Below, piece by piece: positions 32,851 to 42,370 of a stretch of DNA of 64,000 nucleotides. Source of the DNA: Fibrobacter sp. UWEL. Lineage in GTDB: Bacteria > Fibrobacterota > Fibrobacteria > Fibrobacterales > Fibrobacteraceae. The stretch lies in NCBI RefSeq assembly GCF_900142535.1, contig NZ_FRBE01000012.1, positions 46,873 to 110,872 of the forward strand. Reading direction: 5' to 3'. Position 1 is the first letter of the stretch, and the number at the start of each line of letters is the position of its first letter. Under the pieces are notes generated by a model. It was given only the letters and a program-made list of their open reading frames with translations. It was not told the origin of the DNA and ran no database searches. A program made the position numbers and the translations under genes.

Positions 32851-34569
32851 TTAGGTCGATCCGGTCGGCTTTTCGAGCTGAGCCTTGGGCTGTTCAGTAA
32901 TCATGGAGGTCAAAGGTGCACCTGCCGGAATCATGGGGAACACGTTGTCTTCCTTTTCGCATTCACACCAGATAACGATAGGACCGTCGTTATAGTCCAG
33001 AGCCTTCTGGATCATGCGTTCTGCATCGGCAGCGCGCTTGATGCGGAGACCCGGGATACCGTAGGCTTCGGCGAGCTTGACGAAGTCAGGGTTACCCTGC
33101 ATGTCAACGCTGGAGTAACGGTGGTCGTAGAACAGTTCCTGCCACTGACGCACCATGCCCAGGTACTTGTTATCGAGGACGAAAATCTTGATGGGCAGCT
33201 TGTGGAGTGCTGCGGTTGCAAGTTCGAATTCGGTCATCTGGAAGCCACCATCGCCGCTGAAGCTGCAGACGGGCCAGCCGGTAGTGTTACCGAATGCTGC
33301 ACCGATTGCAGAGGGCAGGCCGAAGCCCATGGTGCCTGCGCCGCCACTGGAGTGGAGCTGGCGAGGATTGTTGATCTTGAAGAACTGAGCAACCCACATC
33401 TGGTGCTGACCCACGTCGGTAGTGACGATAGCCTTACCCTGGGTAAGATCGCTGACGGTCTGCACAATGTGCTGCATACGGAGACCGCCCTGCTTGGGGT
33501 AGGTCAACGGGAAACGCTTCTTCCAAGTCTGGCAGGTCTTGACCCATTCTGCGGTGTCCAGCTTAGAAACGAGGGGCAGGAGCTGTTCCAGAACCATCTT
33601 GGCGTCGCCGCACATGAACACATCCGGCTGGAGGACCTTGCCTTCTTCGGCGGGGTCGATGTCGATGTGCATCTTGATGGCGTCCTTGCAGAACACTTCA
33701 AGCTTACCAGTGATACGGTCGTCCCAGCGAGAGCCGATGGAAAGGATCAAGTCGCAATCCAGAACGGCCTTGTTGGCGTAGACGGTGCCGTGCATGCCCA
33801 GCATGCCGAGAGAAAGTTCGTGATCGGAGGGGAAGGTGCCCAGACCGAGAAGAGTGCAAGCTACGGGAGCCTGGAGTTTTTCGGCAAGTTCCTTCACCTG
33901 GCGAGCTGCGCCAGAAATCATTGCACCATGACCCACCAGGAGGAGGGGCTTCTTAGCCTTCTTCAGGTATTCAGCAGCCTTTTCAACAGCTTCGGTAGGA
34001 GCGTAGGTGGGAATCTTGTAGCCCGGAAGGTCCATCTGGTCGGTGAACGGAGCGGTGCAGGCACCTGCGGTCACGTCCTTGGGGAGGTCAATCAGCACGG
34101 GACCCGGACGGCCGGTACGTGCAATGTGGAAAGCTTCCTTCATGATGCGGGGAAGATCGTTGGGATCCTTCACCAGGTAGGAGTGCTTGACAGCAGCGAA
34201 AGTCATACCGCTGGTATCGCATTCCTGGAAGGCATCCTTACCCAGGTTCGGAGTGGTGGTCTGAGCGGCCAACACAACTATAGGGCTAGAATCCATAAGA
34301 GCAGTGTAGATACCGGTGAAGGTATTGGTAGCGCCCGGACCGGAAGTTACCAGGGCAACGCCCACCTTACCAGTCTGACGAGCATAGCCGTCGGCCATAT
34401 GAGTTGCACCCTGTTCGTGACGAGTCAGGACAACCTTGATGTTGGAATCAAGAATTGCGTCGAACATGGGGATTGCGGATCCACCAGGATAGCCGAAAAT
34501 GGTGTCGATGCCTTCACGCTTGAGGCATTCGATGATCACTTCTGCACCGCTTAAGGTTTTATTTGCCAT
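32851..34569 (-). CDS. ilvB: Acetolactate synthase large (catalytic) subunit
   Basis: 572 residues. ThDP-dependent enzyme joining two pyruvates (or pyruvate and 2-oxobutyrate) at the head of branched-chain amino-acid synthesis. Seen: GYPGGSAIPMFDAIL, the ThDP-activating Glu in LTRHEQGATHMADGYAR, GPGATNTFTGI, and the ThDP/Mg motif GDGGFQMTEFELATA with a downstream DNKYLGMVRQWQE. The promoter is likely the TATATTTT box at 34613-34620, 43 bases before the ATG. No leader peptide or attenuator was seen. Confidence 0.96.
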   Translation of the reverse strand: MANKTLSGAEVIIECLKREGIDTIFGYPGGSAIPMFDAILDSNIKVVLTRHEQGATHMADGYARQTGKVGVALVTSGPGATNTFTGIYTALMDSSPIVVLAAQTTTPNLGKDAFQECDTSGMTFAAVKHSYLVKDPNDLPRIMKEAFHIARTGRPGPVLIDLPKDVTAGACTAPFTDQMDLPGYKIPTYAPTEAVEKAAEYLKKAKKPLLLVGHGAMISGAARQVKELAEKLQAPVACTLLGLGTFPSDHELSLGMLGMHGTVYANKAVLDCDLILSIGSRWDDRITGKLEVFCKDAIKMHIDIDPAEEGKVLQPDVFMCGDAKMVLEQLLPLVSKLDTAEWVKTCQTWKKRFPLTYPKQGGLRMQHIVQTVSDLTQGKAIVTTDVGQHQMWVAQFFKINNPRQLHSSGGAGTMGFGLPSAIGAAFGNTTGWPVCSFSGDGGFQMTEFELATAALHKLPIKIFVLDNKYLGMVRQWQELFYDHRYSSVDMQGNPDFVKLAEAYGIPGLRIKRAADAERMIQKALDYNDGPIVIWCECEKEDNVFPMIPAGAPLTSMITEQPKAQLEKPTGST

Positions 34570-34962
34570 AAAATTTCCTTTTCGGATGGTTAAACTTTCA
34601 AATTTTATGCCGAAAATATAGTCAAAGAATCTATAAAGGGAAGTGGTTTGTCTAATAAAAATTTAAAAAAGTGATAAATATTGGGCTAAAGTGTGACTTT
34701 TGGTACAAAAATGGGTGTAAAAAACTGGTTTTTTAGATGAAAGTTTTGAAAAACAATGTTTTGTACAAATGAAAAGAGCTTTGTTTTTTACGCATCGTGA
34801 AAAATCTGTCTAGTATTTTTATGAAAACTCGTGATTTTACACCCTGCGGACCTATGGAAAGAATCGTTTTTATTCTTGTAAACAAGAATTTTCAATAAAA
34901 ATTCGTTTAAATGGGGTGAAAGAATCGTGTATAGGAGAAAACAACTTTAAAAAAGGACTCCT
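34570..34962. other. A/T-rich intergenic region between ilvB and radC
   Basis: 393 bases with the divergent promoters of ilvB and radC and no ORF of note. It contains a palindrome ATTCTTGT-AA-ACAAGAAT at 34872-34889, about 75 bases before radC, and a short TTTGTACAAA palindrome at 34761-34770 with an imperfect second copy (TTTGGTACAAA) near 34697. These may be operators; nothing ties them to a known regulator. Confidence 0.4.
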
Positions 34963-35682
34963 ATGAATGGATATGTATGCGATCATCCTCTTGTAACCCC
35001 TCAAAATTACCTTCCTGTGCTGAATGGACTCCTTCCTCGGGAAAAAATGGAGCAGTATGGACCAGCCTCCCTGAGCAATGAGGAACTTTTAGCGTTGATT
35101 CTTGGCAGTGGGTGCCAGAATTGCGATGTTTTCGAGCTTTCTCGCAGACTTTCGGAATATCTTTCTACGGAAACGTCTGTACCCACGCTGGCTAACCTTC
35201 GGAAAATTCGTGGATTGGGAAAGGTGAAGGCCTTGCAGATCCTCGCTTGCCTGGAACTTTCGGGCCGATACATTCTGAGTGATAAGGCAATTCCTGTAAG
35301 TGCTCCGGAAGATTTGATGTCCAGGCTTTCTTATTTAAAGTATGAGGAACAGGAACATTTGGTGCTTGTAACTTTGAATTCCGCCAATTACGTCATTCGT
35401 GTCCATGAATTGACTACGGGGCTGGTGAATCAGACTCCGGTACATCCGCGGGAGGCATTCGTGAAGGCCATCGAGGATCGGGCGGTTTCCGTTATTTTCG
35501 CCCATAACCATCCGTCGGGATCCATGTCGCCTAGCCCCGAGGATATGGCGATTACCCGTACTCTTTGTATGTCGGGAAGGGTGCTTCAGATTCCCGTGTT
35601 AGACCATATCATCGTAGGAAAACGCGGTTTTACCAGTATTTGCAGGTCCCATTCCGAAATTTTCGAGGCGTCCTTCGCTTGA
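34963..35682 (+). CDS. radC: RadC/MPN-family JAMM protein
   Basis: 239 residues, standard length. N-terminal helix-hairpin-helix region (LSNEELLALILGSGCQN; LRKIRGLGKVKALQILA) and C-terminal JAMM metalloprotease-like fold with the metal motif AHNHPSGSMSPSPEDMA and an upstream catalytic-type Glu (REAFVKAI). Role in DNA metabolism is long assumed but unproven. AAAAAGGACTCCT precedes the ATG. Confidence 0.94.
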   Translation: MNGYVCDHPLVTPQNYLPVLNGLLPREKMEQYGPASLSNEELLALILGSGCQNCDVFELSRRLSEYLSTETSVPTLANLRKIRGLGKVKALQILACLELSGRYILSDKAIPVSAPEDLMSRLSYLKYEEQEHLVLVTLNSANYVIRVHELTTGLVNQTPVHPREAFVKAIEDRAVSVIFAHNHPSGSMSPSPEDMAITRTLCMSGRVLQIPVLDHIIVGKRGFTSICRSHSEIFEASFA

Positions 35683-35852
35683 AAAGCGGATGTGGGATGA
35701 TGTGAAAATCACAACGGAAAAAACAAGTCCAAAGGTGTAAAATTTTATTTTCAATAGGCTTTTTTGCCTTTTTTTGTGTGATTTTCCACGCTTTTACGGC
35801 TGCCGAGTTTGGAGCAAATGTTAACATAAATTATATTTAACGTAGTTAATTC

Positions 35853-35878
35853 GGGAATCTTTGTTTGGTAGGATTCCC
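35853..35878 (+). promoter_or_regulatory. 5'-UTR hairpin before the OmpA gene
   Basis: Stem GGGAATC/GATTCCC with a 12-base loop, 17 bases before the ATG and just upstream of the AAGGAG ribosome-binding site. A TATATTTA box lies at 35832-35839. A 5' hairpin can protect an abundant mRNA; this role is inference. Confidence 0.45.
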
Positions 35879-35895
35879 ATTCTTAAGGAGACGCT

Positions 35896-38889
35896 ATGAA
35901 AAAAGTAGCTATGGGCGTTGCCCTTGCTTTGGCAGGTTCTGCCTTTGCAGCGCATCCCCAGACAATCAATAAGGAAGGCTTCGTTGGTGTCAACAAGACC
36001 CAATCAGCTCAGTCCTTGGGTAGCTCCAAGCTGGTGTTTACCCTTTTGGGCGATGGAACATTCGGCAACGACATGTTCCCGAACAATGATTTTACAGGTA
36101 CGGCTCTTCAGCAGAAGTTCACGCTTGGTACCTCTTCTCAGACTATTGACGCTCCTATTTCTGACTATATGGGTGCAAGCGCCTATGTAGGTTTTGCAAT
36201 TGGTATCGGTAGCTATTTTGATCTTGGTGTGACCTTGCCGGTTTACTATGATCAGATGACCGCTGAAGGTGTTGTTAGCAATAATGGGGTTCCTGCCTCT
36301 ACGGAATCCGGTGCTGTTACTGCTCCGATTACCGGCGTCAAGATGGGTTATGTAGGTAACCTGAAGGGTGACTTGAAGTTCCGCTTCCCCCTGCCTGATG
36401 ACCAGCCCATCGACATGGCTATTTTTGGTGGTGTGGAAGCTGGTACCGCTAACGTAACCAAGCAGGGTCTCTGGATCCGTCACTTGAGCTACATCAACAA
36501 GAACACTGGCGTTGCAATGCCTTTCGGTACCAAGAACACCTCCCTTAAGGGTGGTCTTGCAGTTACCGCAGACTTTAGCAAGCTGGATGGTGGTGACGGT
36601 TTCCCGTTCCTCGTTCATATTAACGGTGGTTACAACTACGTGATGAACACGGACTACATGTCCAACCCGTTCGTCAGCGCCGCTGCAGAAGTTTATGTCA
36701 TGGACTTCCTGTCCCTGTTTGCAGAATTCTTCTGGGATATGCAGCTCGATCCGTTTGATTACTATGGTGCAACTGTGGATTCTCTCACAGGCGCTCGCAT
36801 CCCTGGTTTGGAACAGAAGCTGGATAACAAGGCTATTACTGGTGGTGTCGTATTCCACCTGCCTATCGGTATGGACATCCACCTGGGTGCTTCTTACTAC
36901 CTGGGCGGCAAGGACAACTTCCTGAACGATGTTTACGTATTGTCTAACGGCGAACGTAAAAACGAAAATATTGGTACTGCCGGTGAATTCAGCGTGAAGG
37001 CTGAACGTATCCGCGCAACTCCGCAGTACACTGTCTACGGTGGTTTGACTTGGAGCGGCTTCCTGCTTGCTCAGGACCGCGATGGCGATGGCGTTGTGGA
37101 TGATGAAGATAACTGCCCGGATGACTATGGTCATCGTCTGAACCAGGGTTGCCCGCTGGGTAATCCCGATGCTGACGAAGATGGCGTTTGCGATGCCTGG
37201 GTTGCAGAAAAGGGCTTCCAGTCCGAATTTGCTGACGTCTGCGAAGGCGTTGACCAGTGCCCCAACGAAGCTGGCGAAGGCGATGATGGTTGCCCGCTGG
37301 ATGACCCGGATCCGGATAAGGATGGCGTCTGCGATGCTTGGGTAAGCCAGAAGAAGCTTTCCAAGAAGTTCAAGGATATTTGTGAAGGTATCGATGAATG
37401 CCCGAACCAGGCTGGCTCTGCTCAGTTTGGTGGTTGCCCGACCAAGCAGCCGGATCCGGATGGTGACGGTCTCTGCTCTCCGTGGGTAACTGACGAAGGC
37501 GCTCTGGATCAGTTTGCTGGCGTATGTAAGGGTTACGATATGTGCCCGGGCGAAGCTGGTGCTGTTGCAAACAAGGGCTGCCCGTGGGATGATCCTGACT
37601 CCGATAACGACGGCCTCTGCGATGAATGGGTGACCCAGAAGAAGATGGGCTACTACTTCGAAAAGGCTGCTGAAGATGAAAACCTGAAGGCTGAATACGC
37701 AATTACCAAGACCTGTAAGGGTATTGATAAGTGCCCGACTGAATTCGGCCCTGCAAATAACGAAGGTTGCCCGCTGGGTAATCCGGATACTGACCAGGAT
37801 GGCATCTGCGATGCTTGGGTTACCGAACGCGGTATGCTCGACCAGTATGATGGTATCTGCTCTGGTATCGATAAGTGCCCCAACGAAGCTGGTGAAGCCT
37901 TTGCTGAAGGTTGCCCCATGGACAATCCGGATGCTGACGGTGACAGCCTCTGCGCACCGTGGGTAACTGAAAAGAATATGCTCGCACAGTTTGCTAATGT
38001 CTGCCACGGCCTGGATAAGTGCCCCGTGGAAGCAGGTCCCGAATGGAATAAGGGTTGCCCGGCCGAAGATCCGGACCCGGACCAGGATGGTGTCTGCTCT
38101 CAGTGGGTGACCAAGCAGAAGATGCTTGACCAGTTCAAGGATATCTGTACTGGTAAGGACCAGTGTGAAGACGAAGCAGGTCCTGCATGGAATAAGGGTT
38201 GCCCGGCTGATGATCCGGACCCGGACCAGGATAGCCTTTGCTCTCCGTGGGTGACCAAGCAGAAGATGCTGGAACAGTATAAGGATGTTTGCCATGGCTA
38301 TGACCGTTGCGAAGACGAAAATGGTCCTGAATGGAACAACGGCTGCCCGTCTGACGAAGATCCGGATGCTGATAAGGATGGCGTCTGCTCTGAATGGGTG
38401 ACCAACAAGAAGCTCCTGAAGCAGTTCGAAGGCGTCTGCTCTGGTATCGACCGCTGCCCGGATGTGGCTGGTGACGATGGCCATGGCTGCCCGAAGAAGG
38501 CTCCTGAAAAGCTCGATGGCGTGACCTTCAAGTCTGGTAAGGCAACTCTCGAATCCAACGCTAAGAAGATCCTGAAGTCCGTCGCTAAGAAGCTTGTCGA
38601 AAACGACGAATATAAGGACCTCAAGATTGTGATTCAGGGCCATACCGACAACGTCGGTAAGGAAGCCAAGAACATTAAGCTGTCCAAGCAGCGTGCCGAA
38701 GCTGTGATGAAGGAACTCACCAAGGCTGGCGTGAAGAAGGATCGTATCAAGGCAATTGGTATGGGCCCGACTTGCCCCGTGGATGATAACTCCACCGCAG
38801 ATGGCCGTGAAATGAACCGTCGTATCGAAATGCTCTTCGTGAGCCCGGACGATGACGGCGAAGGCTGCCACAGCAACTACGTTCCGTAA
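35896..38889 (+). CDS. Large OmpA-family outer-membrane protein with TSP3-like repeats
   Basis: 997 residues. Signal peptide MKKVAMGVALALAGSAFA, an N-terminal beta-barrel region (about 20-390), one short thrombospondin type 3-like repeat (DRDGDGVVDDEDNCPDD), nine longer repeats of about 48 residues (about 425-870), and a C-terminal OmpA peptidoglycan-binding domain (about 875-990) with VIQGHTDNVGKEAKNIKLS, the Asp and Arg positions and NRRIEMLF. Each long repeat has the plan D-x-D-x-D-G-x-C ... W-V ... C-x-G-x-D-x-C ... G-C-P. Asp-rich turns suggest calcium binding and the four cysteines disulfides. Likely spans the outer membrane, tethers to peptidoglycan and exposes or stacks the repeats in the periplasm. 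Confidence 0.88.
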   Translation: MKKVAMGVALALAGSAFAAHPQTINKEGFVGVNKTQSAQSLGSSKLVFTLLGDGTFGNDMFPNNDFTGTALQQKFTLGTSSQTIDAPISDYMGASAYVGFAIGIGSYFDLGVTLPVYYDQMTAEGVVSNNGVPASTESGAVTAPITGVKMGYVGNLKGDLKFRFPLPDDQPIDMAIFGGVEAGTANVTKQGLWIRHLSYINKNTGVAMPFGTKNTSLKGGLAVTADFSKLDGGDGFPFLVHINGGYNYVMNTDYMSNPFVSAAAEVYVMDFLSLFAEFFWDMQLDPFDYYGATVDSLTGARIPGLEQKLDNKAITGGVVFHLPIGMDIHLGASYYLGGKDNFLNDVYVLSNGERKNENIGTAGEFSVKAERIRATPQYTVYGGLTWSGFLLAQDRDGDGVVDDEDNCPDDYGHRLNQGCPLGNPDADEDGVCDAWVAEKGFQSEFADVCEGVDQCPNEAGEGDDGCPLDDPDPDKDGVCDAWVSQKKLSKKFKDICEGIDECPNQAGSAQFGGCPTKQPDPDGDGLCSPWVTDEGALDQFAGVCKGYDMCPGEAGAVANKGCPWDDPDSDNDGLCDEWVTQKKMGYYFEKAAEDENLKAEYAITKTCKGIDKCPTEFGPANNEGCPLGNPDTDQDGICDAWVTERGMLDQYDGICSGIDKCPNEAGEAFAEGCPMDNPDADGDSLCAPWVTEKNMLAQFANVCHGLDKCPVEAGPEWNKGCPAEDPDPDQDGVCSQWVTKQKMLDQFKDICTGKDQCEDEAGPAWNKGCPADDPDPDQDSLCSPWVTKQKMLEQYKDVCHGYDRCEDENGPEWNNGCPSDEDPDADKDGVCSEWVTNKKLLKQFEGVCSGIDRCPDVAGDDGHGCPKKAPEKLDGVTFKSGKATLESNAKKILKSVAKKLVENDEYKDLKIVIQGHTDNVGKEAKNIKLSKQRAEAVMKELTKAGVKKDRIKAIGMGPTCPVDDNSTADGREMNRRIEMLFVSPDDDGEGCHSNYVP

Positions 38890-38912
38890 TTTTACTGAAC
38901 AGTTCTGAAATT

Positions 38913-38944
38913 AAGCTCCAGACGCAAGTCTGGGGCTTTTTTTG
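38913..38944 (+). terminator. Terminator after the OmpA gene
   Basis: Stem AAGCTCCAGAC / GTCTGGGGCTT (11 bp, one G-T) with a 4-base loop and a T run. Confidence 0.88.
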
Positions 38945-38990
38945 TGGAAATTTTTCAAATTTACGGATATATTATTATATCTTTACTAGT

Positions 38991-39245
38991 ATGACCAAAC
39001 TCGACGAAATTTTGACTGCTGTTGACGCTTCCAATCATGATGTTGTGGAAATGAATCCTGAACACCTGAATCACAAGATGGTTCAGAAGGCTCGCCTGGG
39101 TAAGAAACCCGTGCCTCGCCATACTCAGGATTTGATTACGGATGCCGTTAACGCTCTCCTGAAGGAAAAGGACGTGGAATCTCCTAAGACGTACAAACGT
39201 TCTGAAATCTTCGGAGAACTGCCCCCGAAGGATGGGGAGGTTTAA
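38991..39245 (+). CDS. Small protein of unknown function upstream of thyA
   Basis: 84 residues, no signal peptide. Polar and basic in the middle ([19 protein letters not shown]), one helix [11 protein letters not shown]. No family recognised. A TATCTTTA box ends 5 bases before the ATG, like the leaderless promoters elsewhere in this window. Its stop lies one base before the thyA start, so it is the first gene of the thyA-folA unit. Confidence 0.6.
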   Translation: MTKLDEILTAVDASNHDVVEMNPEHLNHKMVQKARLGKKPVPRHTQDLITDAVNALLKEKDVESPKTYKRSEIFGELPPKDGEV

Positions 39246-39246
39246 T

Positions 39247-40059
39247 ATGCAGCAGTATCTGGATCTTCTGAAAGATATTATGGAAAACGGTGTGGACCGT
39301 TCCGACCGTACCGGCACCGGTACTCGCTCCGTATTTGGACGTCAGTGCCGCTACGATCTGTCCAAGGGTTTCCCTTGCCTGACTACCAAGAAATTGCATT
39401 TGCGCTCCATTATTCACGAGCTCTTGTGGTTCCTGATGGGCGATACCAATATCAAGTATTTGCACGATAACAAGGTGACTATCTGGGATGAATGGGCCGA
39501 TGAAAACGGCGACCTGGGTCCGGTGTACGGTCACCAGTGGCGTAGCTGGCCTACTCCCGAAGGTGGACATATTGACCAGATCAAGAATCTGGTGAACAGC
39601 CTGAAGAATAATCCGGATTCCCGCCGCCATCTGGTTTGTGCATGGAATGTTTCTGAAGTGGACAAGATGGCTTTGCCGCCCTGCCACTGCCTGTTCCAGT
39701 TCTACGTCGGTGGGGTAGGTGCAAGCGGCAAACGTAAGCTTTCCTGCCAGCTGTATCAGCGCAGTGCCGATACTTTCCTGGGGGTTCCGTTCAATATTGC
39801 AAGCTATGCTTTGCTGACCTTGATGCTTGCTCAGGTTTGCGATTACGAACCGGGTGAATTCATCCACACGCTGGGCGATACACATCTGTACTCCAATCAC
39901 TTTGAACAAGTGAAGGAACAGCTGTCAAGAACGCCTCGCAAGCTCCCGACGATGAAGTTGAATCCGGATGTGAAGGATCTGTTCGACTTTAAGTTTGAAG
40001 ATTTCGAGCTTGTGGATTACGATCCTTATCCAACAATCAAGGCGCCCATCGCGGTGTAG
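39247..40059 (+). CDS. thyA: Thymidylate synthase
   Basis: 270 residues, ThyA type. Methylates dUMP with methylene-tetrahydrofolate. Seen: [30 protein letters not shown] (ends cited within family block), YGHQWRSW, the catalytic cysteine in [33 protein letters not shown] and HLYSNHFEQ. The start at 39247 has GGGGAGG at a good distance. Dihydrofolate released here is recycled by the next gene product. Confidence 0.97.
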   Translation: MQQYLDLLKDIMENGVDRSDRTGTGTRSVFGRQCRYDLSKGFPCLTTKKLHLRSIIHELLWFLMGDTNIKYLHDNKVTIWDEWADENGDLGPVYGHQWRSWPTPEGGHIDQIKNLVNSLKNNPDSRRHLVCAWNVSEVDKMALPPCHCLFQFYVGGVGASGKRKLSCQLYQRSADTFLGVPFNIASYALLTLMLAQVCDYEPGEFIHTLGDTHLYSNHFEQVKEQLSRTPRKLPTMKLNPDVKDLFDFKFEDFELVDYDPYPTIKAPIAV

Positions 40060-40086
40060 AGAACAACATAAAGGGATGTGTAGGTT

Positions 40087-40575
40087 ATGTTGATTTCTGC
40101 TATCGTTGCGATTTCTGAGAATAACGTCATCGGTCGTGACGGACATCTGCCCTGGCACTTGTCTGCAGACTTGAAGCGTTTCAAGGCGATTACTACTGGC
40201 CATTCTATTGTTCTTGGTCGCAAGAACTATGACGATATTGGACGTCCGTTGCCCAATCGTACGAACTATGTGCTGACCCGGAACGCTTCCTTCGAGGCGC
40301 CTGGCTGCATCGTGTGCAACTCTCTGGATGCTGCAATCAAGGCTGCTGAAGTTGCCGGTGAAACGGAATGTTTTATTATCGGTGGTGCGGCGGTTTATGG
40401 CGAAGCCATGCCTCTTGTTAAAAAACTTTATGTCACTCGCGTGCTGGCTCAAGTTCAGGGCGATGTTTTCTTTCCGGATTGGGGAGAGGGGTGGCGTAAG
40501 GTAAGCGAAGAGCACTTTGGTATCGACGAAAAGAATGATTACGAAACTTCTTACGAAGTTTGGGAGCGAGTCTAG
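40087..40575 (+). CDS. folA: Dihydrofolate reductase
   Basis: 162 residues. Reduces dihydrofolate with NADPH. Seen: ISAIVAISENNVIGRDGHLPWHLSADLKRFK (key parts NNVIG and LPWHL, with the acidic residue and Lys-Arg-Phe), the NADPH segment VLGRKNYDDIG, and FIIGGAAVYGEA. It directly follows thyA, the usual functional pair. The GGDEF gene begins 14 bases after its stop. Confidence 0.97.
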   Translation: MLISAIVAISENNVIGRDGHLPWHLSADLKRFKAITTGHSIVLGRKNYDDIGRPLPNRTNYVLTRNASFEAPGCIVCNSLDAAIKAAEVAGETECFIIGGAAVYGEAMPLVKKLYVTRVLAQVQGDVFFPDWGEGWRKVSEEHFGIDEKNDYETSYEVWERV

Positions 40576-40589
40576 GCTCGAGGTTGCCC

Positions 40590-42275
40590 ATGGTCAGTAA
40601 GCGAGACAAAATCCTTTCGTTCCTGGCATTTGTCGTGCTGCTATGCGTAGCATGGGGCTTTGTTGCGACACTTCAGGAACGGGGTGCTTCTGATAACACG
40701 GTAAGTTTGGATGATGGCTGGAACGTTACCTATCTGGAAAATACTTACCATGTTGATGACGCGTCCTTGTTCAAGGTTCCGTTTAGGGCTCAACGTGGAG
40801 ATACCATTGTTCTTGAAAACGTGGTTCCCACATACATGCCTGATCATGCGGTGTTGCGTTTTAGAACCTACCATTCCGCAGTAGACGTAGCCGTAAATGA
40901 TAGCGTGTTTTATAGCTATGGCTTTGATGATCCGAGAGAAAAGCCGTTCCTTGGAAGTGGCATCAATTATGTACTGATGCCAATGAATCCTATTGGTAAG
41001 AAGCTTCGAATTCGAATGATTGTTTATTCGGATGATTCCTTTAATGCGTTCCCTCACTTTGATTTCTTGCCAGAAGAAAAATCCATAAGTGATTACAATG
41101 CGGTTCATCTTAAAGAAATTGTCATAGGACTGTTCCTGGTTATTTTTGGAGTGATTGCTATTCTTGCAAGCGCTTTTGGAGGCGTTTGGTTCAGGAGATC
41201 CTTCCGCATGTTCATGATTGGCTGCGTCGCTTTCCTGCTGGGGCTCTGGACGTTGTGCTATACGAAGTTGATCCAGGCTTTCTCCATGGATTTTGCTTTC
41301 AATTCACTTTTGGAATTCTATACCCTTTATCTGACTCCAGTTCCGTTTGCCCTATTGCTGTATGACATGTGTAAGACTTCGGAAAAGGCATGGCATGGAA
41401 TTGTCTTGAAAATTTTTGCGATTGCGGGAGCCTTGTTTGTTTTGGTATCGGCAGTCCTTCATCTGGAAGATATTGTGCAGGTCCACGATACGCTTTCTTT
41501 CTTCCATATCTATATCTTTATTGGATTCTTGTTTGTTATAGTTCATGTTCTTCCGTATCAAAAGAATACGAACCTTTCTGGAAAAATTCTTTCTTTGGGT
41601 GTGGCGATCTTTGGTGTGACGGCCTTTGCCGACTTGTTACGTTATAACGTGTACAAGTTCTTTACGGTGCGAAATGCTTTCTTTGAGACAACTTGGATTC
41701 CTATTGGTGTTTTGGCCTTCGTCATGCTGTTGTTGGCTAGTTATTTGTATTACCTCAAGGATATTATTGCTGCAAAGACGGAAAAGGATGTTCTTGCTGC
41801 GATGGTGTATAAAGACAGTTTGACTGGCCTTTATAACCGAACAAAGAGCAGCCAGATTTTTGACGTACTCGGTCGAAGCAATAGTGATTTTGCCATTATC
41901 AGTATTGATATGAACGGCTTGAAAGTGGTGAATGACCGGTTTGGACACATTGCTGGTGATAAGCTGATTAGAGTCTTCGGTTCTGTGTTTAAGAGAGCCT
42001 TTGATGGTATTGGAACCGCAATTCGTATGGGCGGTGATGAATTTCTTGCCATCATTCGAGATGAACATCTTAAGGATGTTGATGAGGCCATTAAACGAAT
42101 GGTTGCATATGCAGAAGAAGCGTCTAGCAGAACTCCCGTTCATCTGGAAGCAGCCTATGGTATTGCCTATCGTAGTGAACTGGGTCATGTTTCTGCCGAT
42201 GATGTATACCGCGAAGCGGACAAGCGCATGTATGACATGAAAATGTCCATGAAGTCGGACTTGGTCCGTCGATAA
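40590..42275 (+). CDS. Membrane diguanylate cyclase (7TM-type sensor with GGDEF domain)
   Basis: 561 residues. N-terminal membrane helix (ILSFLAFVVLLCVAWGFVA), an extracytoplasmic beta-rich domain (about 30-170; it recalls the periplasmic domain of 7TM-DISM receptors), seven predicted membrane helices (about 180-390), and a C-terminal GGDEF domain (about 405-555). The catalytic motif is intact (RMGGDEFLAI, 481-485), with DSLTGLYNR and a DMNGLKVVNDRFGH segment, so it should make c-di-GMP. No RxxD inhibitory site is seen at the usual spacing before GGDEF. Start at 40590 has CGAGG upstream and avoids overlap with folA. Confidence 0.88.
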   Translation: MVSKRDKILSFLAFVVLLCVAWGFVATLQERGASDNTVSLDDGWNVTYLENTYHVDDASLFKVPFRAQRGDTIVLENVVPTYMPDHAVLRFRTYHSAVDVAVNDSVFYSYGFDDPREKPFLGSGINYVLMPMNPIGKKLRIRMIVYSDDSFNAFPHFDFLPEEKSISDYNAVHLKEIVIGLFLVIFGVIAILASAFGGVWFRRSFRMFMIGCVAFLLGLWTLCYTKLIQAFSMDFAFNSLLEFYTLYLTPVPFALLLYDMCKTSEKAWHGIVLKIFAIAGALFVLVSAVLHLEDIVQVHDTLSFFHIYIFIGFLFVIVHVLPYQKNTNLSGKILSLGVAIFGVTAFADLLRYNVYKFFTVRNAFFETTWIPIGVLAFVMLLLASYLYYLKDIIAAKTEKDVLAAMVYKDSLTGLYNRTKSSQIFDVLGRSNSDFAIISIDMNGLKVVNDRFGHIAGDKLIRVFGSVFKRAFDGIGTAIRMGGDEFLAIIRDEHLKDVDEAIKRMVAYAEEASSRTPVHLEAAYGIAYRSELGHVSADDVYREADKRMYDMKMSMKSDLVRR

Positions 42276-42370
42276 TCCAACTTGTAATATAGGGTGTCAG
42301 TCGCTTTCATAAAATGAAAGTAGATTGGTGAGATAGTCCGTACAAAGCTTTTTGGAAAGGCGGTTTTCTC

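Noticed and set aside
33121..34554. Long antisense frame opposite ilvB
   Set aside because: The ThDP enzyme motifs on the minus strand are unambiguous.
36004..38871. Antisense open frame of 955 codons opposite the OmpA gene
   Set aside because: It mirrors a real gene with strong codon bias and repeats, has no ribosome-binding site and no recognisable domain.
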